A program made the translations under genes and the position numbers. Under the pieces are notes generated by a model. That model saw only the letters and a program-made list of their open reading frames with translations, was not told the origin of the DNA and did not search any database. DNA of 22,342 nt. Source: an uncultured Prevotella sp. Lineage in GTDB: Bacteria > Bacteroidota > Bacteroidia > Bacteroidales > Bacteroidaceae. Shown piece by piece: positions 1 through 7,392 of the stretch. The stretch lies in NCBI GenBank assembly GCA_900546345.1, contig URCI01000052.1:1-22342 (forward strand). The letters run 5' to 3'. The number at the start of each line of letters is the position of its first letter. Positions within the stretch are counted from its first letter, which is position 1.

Positions 1-34
1 CACATTATTAAATATTATAGAGGGGGCGGAGAAA

Positions 35-112
35 AGGCGGGGACGAAGGCAGGAACAAGGCGGGGACAAGGCGGAGGCATGGCGGGGACAAGGAAGAGAC
101 AAGGCGGGGCAG
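35..112. repeat. Seven degenerate 11-bp G-rich tandem repeats
   Basis: Units with consensus AGGCGGGGACA start at 35, 47, 58, 69, 80, 91 and 102; all steps are 11 bp except the first, which is 12. The units at 58, 69, 80 and 102 keep the AGGCGG core or differ by one base; those at 47 and 91 are more diverged. On the minus strand the array is C-rich and G-poor, with YC dinucleotides recurring about every 11 nt. That composition resembles a Rho utilisation site for transcripts coming from the GH2 operon; this role is inferred from composition only. Confidence 0.75.
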
Positions 113-255
113 CTGCACATCAGCTGCATACAGAACCCAGCAGACGAAAAACGAGGGAGGAGGGAGGAAGGGAAAGAATGGCTCGCCATGACAAAAGAAA
201 TGACCGCGAGAAACAACCGAGACGACCGTGAAGACAGAATGAGGGAAAAAACAAA

Positions 256-306
256 AAAAGTCTGTCCGTCTCGCTCTAGATGGAGCATGGAGACGAACAG
301 ACTTTT
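256..306. terminator. Strong hairpin, probable bidirectional terminator
   Basis: Arms of 17 nt (256-272 and 290-306) are complementary with a single mismatch. The 17-nt loop contains a further GCTC/GAGC pair. An A-rich run lies to the left (246-259) and a T run to the right (314-319), so either strand gives a hairpin followed by U-rich RNA. It is the first strong hairpin met by transcripts leaving the GH2 operon, about 190 bp past the last stop codon. Confidence 0.75.
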
Positions 307-329
307 GTCTTCGTTTTTTCATAGACTTT

Positions 330-395
330 CGCAACTTCTTTGGGAAGCTGTCGCAACTCCATTGGAAAGCCTTCACGACTTTCTTGGGAAGTATT
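330..395. repeat. Three tandem imperfect 22-bp repeats
   Basis: Units at 330-351, 352-373 and 374-395 share the pattern C-r-C-r-ACT..(C/T)TTGGRAAG with no spacers. Each has a small internal inverted repeat (CTTC/GAAG or ACTT/AAGT). Function unknown. They lie between the GH2 stop codon and the hairpin at 256-306. Confidence 0.6.
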
Positions 396-496
396 GACTA
401 CTACGCTTCATGATATTCACCATCAGGCTTGGTGCATAGATAGCCCCGCTTGATCGTTTTACCACAGTATTTTGGTGAGTTGATCAAACGCCATCG

Positions 497-3298
497 TCAT
501 TTTAGTTTTGGCTTCAACTCATCGGGAGAATCCTTGGTAAACATGTTTACGGCAGGCGCCGTCTTGGTGAAGAAGTCTTCGACAGTTTTCACATCGAGCG
601 TCACTGTAGGATTGAAGTGTTTGCCCACCATGTAGTCGACGATGGCTTTACGCATCTGTCGCGCCACGATACGCTTGTCCAGGTTGGTTGTGATGTCCAT
701 CGTCGTCATCAACAACTTTCCCTTCAGCACCTTTGCCTCTATCATCATACCGAGTTTCCGGCTGACATGCCATGTATCAATAGGCTGAATGGGAGACTGA
801 TAGGTAGCGGGCAACCAAGAGAGGTTCATGACCTGGGCATTGTTGAGCAGTTCCCACCAGTTCAGGTTGCTCCAATCGTCAGTAGGGAATTCTTCAAACA
901 GAGGATGCCTCACGTCGATGTAAGCTCCCGTGGTGTGTGGCGGTCTCATCTTAAACCAGCTCGTGTTCCAGAACACAGGCAGGTAGGTCTGCCTCACGTC
1001 GTTGCCGTAGCGCACCTTGCCACTAGCTGTGATAAGCACCTTTCCACCCAGCCTCAGCACCTCCACTGCCTTGGCATCCAAGGAGTCAGTGATGTAGAGG
1101 CCTTCAGCAGCGATCTGATCCTTTTGAACATCACAGGGAGGATATACCCAGTAGTCATATTTATTGGTATAGGTCTTGCCATTGCTCTTAAGCCTCAGCG
1201 TCAAGGTGTACTTACCCGGCTTCCCGTCATGCGTAAACAACGGTACACGGGCCATATGTAAGTTCCTTCCGGCACGAAGGTCGAAGTTTCCGACGCACAC
1301 GCTATCCACTACGGATGAGATGTCATAAGAGAGTGTGGCTCCTTTGACAAGGTTATGACCATAGGCAGCATTATAAACATCGATAGCGACACTGCATGGC
1401 TCACCGGAGCTAAACACAAGCTTGGGGAACTCAGCCATAACGACCACGTCATTGCACGACTGCCGCCACTCAGTGCTATCGACATAGCCTTTCTCGTTCC
1501 AAAACACATTCAACGGCCCCACCAGCGCTGTACCCTGTCCGCCGTAGTCGTTGAGTCCCAAGAGCATGAAGCCTGCATATCCATCAGTGCGCAGGTTCCG
1601 CTCTATCTCGAACTTATAGCACACCGTTTGCAATTTTCCACTGGCGTGCAAAAATTTTCGTGCCATGGTCTCCATGCCATTGTTTTTCAGCAGGTCGGCA
1701 AAGATGTCGAAGTTATAAGCCTTATAAACGCCCTTGTACTGGTTACGCTCACTGAGGTCAGGAAAAACACACCACTGTCCCTGCTCATGAGCGATGACGG
1801 GGGTGTTGTTGGGTTCCTTGCCTTTGTAATTACGCGGGAAGCGCAGATCCTTGCCATAGTCGTCGCAACTCTGCGGTGCAGCCTTGTTCCATTCGAGCCC
1901 GCGCCCCCCACCTTTGACATGATACTCAGAGCCGTCGTCCCAAGCCCATCCGCCACCGACATTGAAACTGCAATACACCCGTCGCGGATCGGTCTTTCTC
2001 CAATAGTCCACCCATCGGTTACCCCACGCGACCCAGTCACCCGCAGGCTCATTGCCTGCCGACATCATGATGAAAGACGGATGGTTGCCATAATCGCGGG
2101 CCATACGCCGGGTCTCGTCCATGAGATACTGATCGATCGACATGCCGCGGTTCATCTTCACACCATGATTGGGCCAGCTGGGACCTTCGGGCGCAAGATA
2201 AAAACCCACTTCGTCGGCAGCGGTGAAGGCAGCCTCCGGCGGGCAATAGCTATGGAAGCGCATGGCGTTGAGCCCATACTGCCTGCACTTGGTGAATATC
2301 TTTTTCCAGCTCTCCACGTCAGTGGGTGGAAAGCCAGTGAGGGGGAAATCGCAGTTCTCCACCGTGCCGCGTATCCAAATAGGATTGCCATTGAGATAGA
2401 ACTGCCTGCCCACGATGCTTATCTCGCGCATGCCGAATGTCGTGCGGCAAGTATCATCATCGGAGCAAACGGCGAGCCGGTAGACATAAGGAGAGCGCTC
2501 GGACCACAGTCTGGGATGCTTCACGGACATGACAAAAGTAGAGTCGTCGCACTGTCTTGTCTTCTTCTCCACGCCATCGAGGAGAAAGCGCAGATGGCCC
2601 CGGGCATTGCTGACGACAACCGTCACCTCTTCTTTTGCAATATGAGGGTATACCTGCACTCTACCCACGGGATGCCGTCCACGACAACGCAACTCCATCC
2701 TGCCTGCCAAGCCATTCCAGTTGCCTTGTGTCTGGTCGGTGACGCTATGCGAGTCCTGTCCCACGCACACATGGTCGATGCCATTATATACATTTACATC
2801 AATGGTATTGACCCGTCCGGGCATGATGCATGAAGACACATCGTAGACATGAGGTGTGGAGAGACTCATCTGATGACCGGCCACCTTGCCATTGATGACC
2901 ACCGTGGTCTCTATGTGTGGTCTTTCCAAGAAGAGCTCTATCTTCCGGCCTTGCCAGGTTTTAGGCACGAAGACAGAACGAGAGTAGACCACCTGCCCCA
3001 CATAATGTTTGTTGGGTGTGAGAAAGAACGGGAATTTCAGGTGCCCCGTGCGGCGATACGGAGCCATGGCCGGATTGTAATAGTAAGATGAGTCGTAGAG
3101 TGAGCCCGTCCACTTGGTGTCGAGCGAGATCTCATCGCCGAGACCGTTGGTCAGCAAGGAGCCTGGTAACAGCACGTCGTGCCCGGCCTTGCCATGTGGC
3201 CATGTGGCATGCCACTTGCCACGAATATCAATGACATTCATGGCTGCGGCCGCTGAAGCAACCAACAGACATATAGAAAGTATCAGGTTTCTCATCAT
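497..3298 (-). CDS. Secreted glycoside hydrolase family 2 enzyme (933 aa)
   Basis: A retaining glycoside hydrolase of family GH2 (beta-galactosidase/mannosidase/glucuronidase superfamily), probably periplasmic or surface exposed. An N-terminal signal peptide (about residues 1-19, ending in an Ala-rich stretch) precedes a jelly-roll sugar-binding domain (about 25-210), an immunoglobulin-like domain (about 210-290) and a TIM barrel (about 290-560). The likely acid/base is E417 in MMSAGNEP and the likely nucleophile E505 in VIAHEQGQW, 88 residues apart, which fits GH2. The nucleophile context differs from the common NEYG type, so the substrate is uncertain. About 370 C-terminal residues follow the barrel. 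The gene starts 9 bp after the stop of the upstream GH2 gene, so the two are co-transcribed. Start is MMRN; the next codon is also ATG and equally possible. Confidence 0.88.
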   Translation of the reverse strand: MMRNLILSICLLVASAAAAMNVIDIRGKWHATWPHGKAGHDVLLPGSLLTNGLGDEISLDTKWTGSLYDSSYYYNPAMAPYRRTGHLKFPFFLTPNKHYVGQVVYSRSVFVPKTWQGRKIELFLERPHIETTVVINGKVAGHQMSLSTPHVYDVSSCIMPGRVNTIDVNVYNGIDHVCVGQDSHSVTDQTQGNWNGLAGRMELRCRGRHPVGRVQVYPHIAKEEVTVVVSNARGHLRFLLDGVEKKTRQCDDSTFVMSVKHPRLWSERSPYVYRLAVCSDDDTCRTTFGMREISIVGRQFYLNGNPIWIRGTVENCDFPLTGFPPTDVESWKKIFTKCRQYGLNAMRFHSYCPPEAAFTAADEVGFYLAPEGPSWPNHGVKMNRGMSIDQYLMDETRRMARDYGNHPSFIMMSAGNEPAGDWVAWGNRWVDYWRKTDPRRVYCSFNVGGGWAWDDGSEYHVKGGGRGLEWNKAAPQSCDDYGKDLRFPRNYKGKEPNNTPVIAHEQGQWCVFPDLSERNQYKGVYKAYNFDIFADLLKNNGMETMARKFLHASGKLQTVCYKFEIERNLRTDGYAGFMLLGLNDYGGQGTALVGPLNVFWNEKGYVDSTEWRQSCNDVVVMAEFPKLVFSSGEPCSVAIDVYNAAYGHNLVKGATLSYDISSVVDSVCVGNFDLRAGRNLHMARVPLFTHDGKPGKYTLTLRLKSNGKTYTNKYDYWVYPPCDVQKDQIAAEGLYITDSLDAKAVEVLRLGGKVLITASGKVRYGNDVRQTYLPVFWNTSWFKMRPPHTTGAYIDVRHPLFEEFPTDDWSNLNWWELLNNAQVMNLSWLPATYQSPIQPIDTWHVSRKLGMMIEAKVLKGKLLMTTMDITTNLDKRIVARQMRKAIVDYMVGKHFNPTVTLDVKTVEDFFTKTAPAVNMFTKDSPDELKPKLK

Positions 3299-3307
3299 AC
3301 TACGGAT

Positions 3308-5269
3308 TTAATAGTCCATCGTCACAAAGCCATTGGGGCGGACGATGTCGAAAGCATAGCGCTCATTGACATTCCGGAGAATCAGCCGGCAGTCCTTACC
3401 GGGCTCCATCGTTGGAAGGGCTATCACCTGCATCTTGCCTTCCGCATCCTTGTAGCGGAGAGAATAGCCGCGAAGCGTATACGACGGGATCGTGTTTTTA
3501 TTGTGCAATACGACGACGGCATCGTGATTGGAAGGATTCACGATGACTTGCCCAGCCAGGGCGTCGCCGGACTTCTTGGAATTGGCAGGGAGAACCGTGG
3601 TGATCTCGATCGGAGACATGATTTGCCGCAGGACATAGTAAGAGGCCTTGGGTGTCAGGTCTGCCTTTGCCACACCATGCCGGCGGATGCGGTACTTGCC
3701 ATAGCCCTCCTCGCCCATCTGCGTCCGATAGTCTTGCAGGCAGAAATAGATGTATCCACAGACATAGTCTTTCTTCAGCCACTCACCGATATGGTAAATC
3801 ATGTCATCGATGCGCCGCTCGTCGCCTCCGGTGAAGACCGGTTCGCACAGTCCATGTTCCGTAATGAGCAGAGGCTGTCCGTTCAATGCCGAATCGATAC
3901 GTGCCAGTCTGTCCGGCAGTTCTTCCCGATGTTTGCCATGCCAGGTACCGGTATATTCATTCCAGGTGGGAAGATCAAGTGCCACAGACGGGTCGTCAGC
4001 GAGTGTGCGATAGGTGATATTAGAGAAAGCGATCACCATCCGCGAAGGATCCAGTTCCTTAGCGTATTGCTCCAACGCCAGCAGGTCAGCTTTGTTGTCG
4101 CGTACCTCGTTGGATGTTCCCCAGGCAAAGATGCACGGATGATTGTAATGAGCCTCGATCATTTCTTCCATCTGCTCTTTGGCATTCTGCATGAGAGGAC
4201 CCAACTTCTGACTGGGCTGTTGCCACCAGGGAAACTGCTCAGTAGCAAGAATCCCCATCTCGTCCATTGCCGTCAACATGCGATCATCCTGCTGCCAGTG
4301 GAAGCGTGTGACCGTCGTATTCAAGTCTTTCATCATCCTGACGGTCTTGTCAATAAACGCGGGCGTCTCCGCCATGCCGTATTCAGGATGTGCGCCCGGC
4401 ATGTCCTCAATACCCGGCAGACGAACGGGCTCGCCGTTCAACATCAGTTGCTTGCCCACCACTTTCACTTCGCGGAAGCCAAAATGGTCGCTGAGGGCAT
4501 CCTGATTGGGTATCGTGAATGTGAAATCATAAAGATTTGGGTGGTCAAAGTCCCAAAGCTGCACATCATCGACGTTGATCGTTGTCGTGAAGGACGGCTC
4601 GCCTCTCTTTTTGCTCAGGCTCACCTTTCTGTCATAGACGATCTTCCTGTTCTGGCGGTTGGTGACTGTCAACTGTCCTTTTACACGATTGTCCTTTTCG
4701 TTGAAGAGCCGGATATCGAACCTCACACGGCCATTGTTGCTCGGTGTGACATGGACATAGCGCAGCGTTTGCCGACCACTGACATGGAGCTTGACGCTGC
4801 GATAGATGCCCCCGTCATTGGCCCAATCGAAAGAGCGCTTATATGGCAACTGCTTGTCGGTGTAAGCATTTGAAGTCTTCACCACCAGCAGGTTTTCGCC
4901 GTTGAAGTTCAGGTATTTCGTGATATCAAAAGAGAAGGGCGTATAGCCTCTGTTGAGATGTTCGCCGACGAGATGCCCATTGATATACACAACAGCATCG
5001 TGATAGACAGCCTCAAAACACAAGCGCACTGTCTTGCCTTTCAAATCGGGTGTGATCGGCAAGGTGCGTTGATAGACAGCCTCACCGGCGTGGTCTTCCA
5101 ACCCCGGCATCAAATTATAAGTATGAGGGACTTTGACATGATAGTCCCTTCCGGCAATGCTCAACTGCCAATCGCCATCAAGGGATATATCCTTTGCGAC
5201 AACCGGAAGGGAGGCAAGCACAGACAACAAAACGAAAGCCAAGCTTTGACAGATCCTTTTTATAAACAT
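3308..5269 (-). CDS. Secreted glycoside hydrolase family 2 enzyme (653 aa)
   Basis: A second GH2 enzyme, first gene of the pair. The signal peptide covers about residues 1-25 (FVLLSVLASLPVVA then K). A sugar-binding beta-sandwich (about 28-165), an immunoglobulin-like domain (about 165-270) and a TIM barrel (about 270-570) follow. E388 in GTSNEV is the expected acid/base and E471 in LLITEHGLCEPVF the expected nucleophile, 83 residues apart. A short beta-rich tail completes the protein. It is much shorter than the downstream paralogue and the two are clearly divergent, so they probably act on different linkages of one glycan. No SusC/SusD genes or regulator are in the window. Exact specificity cannot be read from sequence. 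Confidence 0.88.
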   Translation of the reverse strand: MFIKRICQSLAFVLLSVLASLPVVAKDISLDGDWQLSIAGRDYHVKVPHTYNLMPGLEDHAGEAVYQRTLPITPDLKGKTVRLCFEAVYHDAVVYINGHLVGEHLNRGYTPFSFDITKYLNFNGENLLVVKTSNAYTDKQLPYKRSFDWANDGGIYRSVKLHVSGRQTLRYVHVTPSNNGRVRFDIRLFNEKDNRVKGQLTVTNRQNRKIVYDRKVSLSKKRGEPSFTTTINVDDVQLWDFDHPNLYDFTFTIPNQDALSDHFGFREVKVVGKQLMLNGEPVRLPGIEDMPGAHPEYGMAETPAFIDKTVRMMKDLNTTVTRFHWQQDDRMLTAMDEMGILATEQFPWWQQPSQKLGPLMQNAKEQMEEMIEAHYNHPCIFAWGTSNEVRDNKADLLALEQYAKELDPSRMVIAFSNITYRTLADDPSVALDLPTWNEYTGTWHGKHREELPDRLARIDSALNGQPLLITEHGLCEPVFTGGDERRIDDMIYHIGEWLKKDYVCGYIYFCLQDYRTQMGEEGYGKYRIRRHGVAKADLTPKASYYVLRQIMSPIEITTVLPANSKKSGDALAGQVIVNPSNHDAVVVLHNKNTIPSYTLRGYSLRYKDAEGKMQVIALPTMEPGKDCRLILRNVNERYAFDIVRPNGFVTMDY

Positions 5270-5324
5270 AATGTATGGATTAAATGGATAGATTGCGTAT
5301 GCCAGTTTTTAATTTGAGATGTTG

Positions 5325-5332
5325 CAAAGATA
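5325..5332 (-). promoter_or_regulatory. Promoter -7 element for the GH2 pair
   Basis: TATCTTTG on the minus strand matches the Bacteroidetes -7 consensus TAnnTTTG, 55 bp upstream of the first GH2 start codon. No good TTTG -33 element is visible at the usual distance, so the promoter may be weak or activator-dependent. No 11-bp Pho-like repeats are present. Confidence 0.55.
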
Positions 5333-5412
5333 AGCGAAAATCATCAATGGAGAAATAGACACACTGAGAAAAAAGATGGACGATATTACTACAAGGACCT
5401 GCCGACACAGGA

Positions 5413-5964
5413 TCACAGCCGGCGCTTCACCACAGCAGGATTGCCCACAGCAAGGCAGTCATCGGGGATGTCATGCACTACGACGGCTCCCGCTCCGATG
5501 ATGCAGCGCTTGCCGATCGTCACGCCGGGCAGGACGGTGACGCCACCGCCAAGCCAGGTGTCGTCGCCAATAGTGATCGGATAGGACGTCTCTATGGGGT
5601 TGCGCCGGTCGAGATAGTTCATAGGATGCTGTGGCGTGAGCAGCTGGCAGTTGGGCCCAATGAGCACATGGTTGCCAATGGTGATGTCGGCGCCACCAAG
5701 AAATGTGCAGTTGTAGTTGATGAACACATGTTCACCGATATGATTGCTGCTGGCGTGATCACAGAAAAAGGGCGGACAGATCTCCGAGGTATCAGGGATG
5801 CCCGGTGCCACTTGCCGCAGCAGAGACCGGTAATTGGGCGATGTCAGTGTGGTTTGATTAAACGCTAAGAGCAACTCCTTGGTTTCGTTGGCACTGCGCT
5901 GTATCTCAGGGTCATCAATGCGATAGAGTTCCTGGGTGCGCATCTTTTGAAATTCTGTTTTCAT
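5413..5964 (-). CDS. Maltose/galactoside O-acetyltransferase-like enzyme (hexapeptide repeat)
   Basis: 183 aa, the normal length of the LacA/Maa family, which transfers acetyl from acetyl-CoA to sugar hydroxyls in the cytoplasm. The N-terminal helical Mac-type segment (about 1-55) is followed by left-handed beta-helix repeats (about 70-175) such as ITIGNHVLIGPN, ITIGDDTWLGGG and VTIGKRCIIGAGA. A His in LTPQHPMN is at the place of the catalytic His of the family. The C-terminal VGNPAVVKRRL is typical. It has its own promoter and lies 143 bp upstream of the GH2 pair on the same strand, so a joint role in sugar metabolism is possible but not shown. Which sugar is acetylated is unknown. Confidence 0.85.
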   Translation of the reverse strand: MKTEFQKMRTQELYRIDDPEIQRSANETKELLLAFNQTTLTSPNYRSLLRQVAPGIPDTSEICPPFFCDHASSNHIGEHVFINYNCTFLGGADITIGNHVLIGPNCQLLTPQHPMNYLDRRNPIETSYPITIGDDTWLGGGVTVLPGVTIGKRCIIGAGAVVVHDIPDDCLAVGNPAVVKRRL

Positions 5965-5983
5965 TGTCGGCTTGTTTTTGCAA

Positions 5984-6014
5984 CAAAATTAAGAAAAAAG
6001 ATCTAAAGGCCAAA
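5984..6014 (-). promoter_or_regulatory. Promoter of the O-acetyltransferase gene
   Basis: On the minus strand TTTG (6014-6011) and TAATTTTG (5991-5984) are separated by 19 nt, a close match to the Bacteroidetes -33/-7 arrangement. The start codon is about 20 nt downstream of the -7 element. Confidence 0.65.
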
Positions 6015-6034
6015 CGGCAATGCCACTTATTTTG

Positions 6035-6042
6035 TATCTTTG
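6035..6042 (+). promoter_or_regulatory. Promoter -7 element of the aspartyl protease gene
   Basis: TATCTTTG at 6035-6042 matches TAnnTTTG and predicts transcription starting near 6048-6050. This places an in-frame upstream ATG at 6020 before the transcript, and supports translation from the ATG at 6068. No clear -33 TTTG is present. Confidence 0.6.
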
Positions 6043-6067
6043 CGAAAAAGTAGACACCAAGAAGTCC

Positions 6068-7240
6068 ATGAGAAGAGCCATTCTATTCATCACCGCCGTG
6101 CTGCTCAGTGCGCATGTCCATGCCCAGATGCACGGCTACGACACGAGTTTCACTTACTCTCTGCAAAACTTTATCGACACCATCCCCATCACGGTCATCG
6201 ATGATCAGATCTATGTCGACGGTACGGCGGGTGGCCGTCCCTGCCGTTTCAACCTTGATACTGGTTCCAGCCAAGGCTCGCTCTACATGGGCAGCCGTGT
6301 GCAGGGACTGCGGCCATTGGGCAATGTGGTCAGCCGCGACGCAGCGGGCAACCTCGATACGGTGGCTGTGGTGGAGTTGCCGGCGCTGACGATCGGCAAG
6401 CTGAAAGTGCAGCACTATGTGGCTTCTGTGTTTCGGCCTGAGAAAGACCGCCATCCCTATGATGCCATCCTTGGCTTTGACCTGCTCAACAAAGGACTCT
6501 GCTGCAAGATCGACGCGCGACAAGGCCATATGATCCTCACCGACCGCCGCGACTTCTTCGACCGTGAGCCGGGCGTAGGCCTGCACTATCGGCTGAAGTG
6601 GTTTGTACCCTACGTGCTCATCAGCCCGTTTAAGCGCCACACCGACGAGGTGCTCTTCGACACTGGATCACGTCAACTCTTCACGATGAACAAAGAGAGC
6701 TTTGACGAGCACGCTTACAAAAGCAAGAATGTAGAAAGCCAAGTGGAGGAGCGCGTCCTCGGATCGTTCACCATCGGACAATTGGGAGCAGAACGCACCT
6801 CCGAGGTGGTGTTTATGAAACTCGACCGACTGAAGTGGGACTCCTTTTCTTTTAAAAACGTAAGGGCGATGACCACGCAGGGTGCCAGCCGCATCGGAGC
6901 AAGCATCCTGCGTTATGGCACGGTGACCATCAACGGATTCCGCCACAAAATCTTCTTCCAGCCTTATGAGGACGGCGACAGCGTGGAGGTGAACAACAAA
7001 ACCTACACCATTGCCTACGTGCCCGGCCGCGACGGACGACCCGTAGTCGGGTTGCTGACGAAGAGCAGTGACGAGTACCGGGCGGGACTCAGGCAGGGCG
7101 ACACCATCATGGCCATTGACGGCAAAGCCGTCGCCACGTTCCGAGACTTCCAGCGCTACCCCTTTGTGGAGGGACAGACCTACACGCTGACGGTAAGAGG
7201 ACGAAACTGTAAGGAACGAAAGGTACCCTTCACAAAATAG
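6068..7240 (+). CDS. Secreted pepsin/retropepsin-like aspartyl protease with PDZ domain
   Basis: 390 aa from the ATG at 6068, chosen because the promoter lies just upstream and because the protein then begins with a clean signal peptide (MRRAILFITAVLLSAHVHA, then Q). It has two aspartyl protease lobes, each with a catalytic-type motif: D64 in LDTGSSQ and D198 in FDTGSRQ. A C-terminal PDZ domain (about 320-385, LRQGDTIMAIDGKAV) follows. Both aspartates are kept, so the protein could be an active monomeric two-lobed peptidase in the periplasm, or a lipid-free surface protein. Substrate is unknown. It is a single-gene unit between a divergent acetyltransferase gene and a convergent sensor kinase gene. 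Confidence 0.8.
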   Translation: MRRAILFITAVLLSAHVHAQMHGYDTSFTYSLQNFIDTIPITVIDDQIYVDGTAGGRPCRFNLDTGSSQGSLYMGSRVQGLRPLGNVVSRDAAGNLDTVAVVELPALTIGKLKVQHYVASVFRPEKDRHPYDAILGFDLLNKGLCCKIDARQGHMILTDRRDFFDREPGVGLHYRLKWFVPYVLISPFKRHTDEVLFDTGSRQLFTMNKESFDEHAYKSKNVESQVEERVLGSFTIGQLGAERTSEVVFMKLDRLKWDSFSFKNVRAMTTQGASRIGASILRYGTVTINGFRHKIFFQPYEDGDSVEVNNKTYTIAYVPGRDGRPVVGLLTKSSDEYRAGLRQGDTIMAIDGKAVATFRDFQRYPFVEGQTYTLTVRGRNCKERKVPFTK

Positions 7241-7281
7241 GAAGACAACAACGTCTGCCCTATCATCATCTTGGCCAACAA

Positions 7282-7311
7282 TTGAGGGCAGCCCAAATGG
7301 ACTGCCCTCAA
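7282..7311. terminator. Hairpin between convergent protease and sensor kinase genes
   Basis: Perfect 10-bp arms TTGAGGGCAG (7282-7291) and CTGCCCTCAA (7302-7311) enclose a 10-nt loop. Only a weak T-rich stretch follows (7314-7319). Its position between two converging genes, 42 bp past the protease stop, supports a terminator serving one or both. Confidence 0.6.
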
Positions 7312-7392
7312 CGATATTTATCTAAGCGCTAAGTATCGCGAAACTATTGTGCTTTCCTCTCATTGAAAGAATACGGAGAGTATCACCACCTT

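Larger units (their letters stand above)
1..496. other. Non-coding region downstream of the GH2 operon
   Basis: No convincing gene lies here. Open frames on both strands translate to low-complexity or repeat-derived sequence without recognisable family features. The stretch holds a G-rich tandem repeat (35-112), a long hairpin with flanking A and T runs (256-306) and three imperfect 22-bp repeats (330-395). The GH2 operon on the minus strand transcribes into it, so it most likely serves as the operon's 3' untranslated and termination region. Confidence 0.7.

Noticed and set aside
8..376. 122-codon open frame on the minus strand
   Set aside because: It runs through the G-rich tandem repeat, the hairpin and the 22-bp repeats; the product is Arg-, Ser-, Phe- and Pro-rich low-complexity sequence with no family features.
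330..395. Possible CRISPR array
   Set aside because: The 22-bp units are contiguous with no spacers and are too few.
1355..2833. 492-codon plus-strand frame opposite the 933-aa GH2 gene
   Set aside because: Antisense shadow of a well-supported GH2 gene; the product has no recognisable domain and no promoter.
3503..4873. 456-codon plus-strand frame opposite the 653-aa GH2 gene
   Set aside because: Antisense shadow; the GH2 reading has catalytic residues and a signal peptide.
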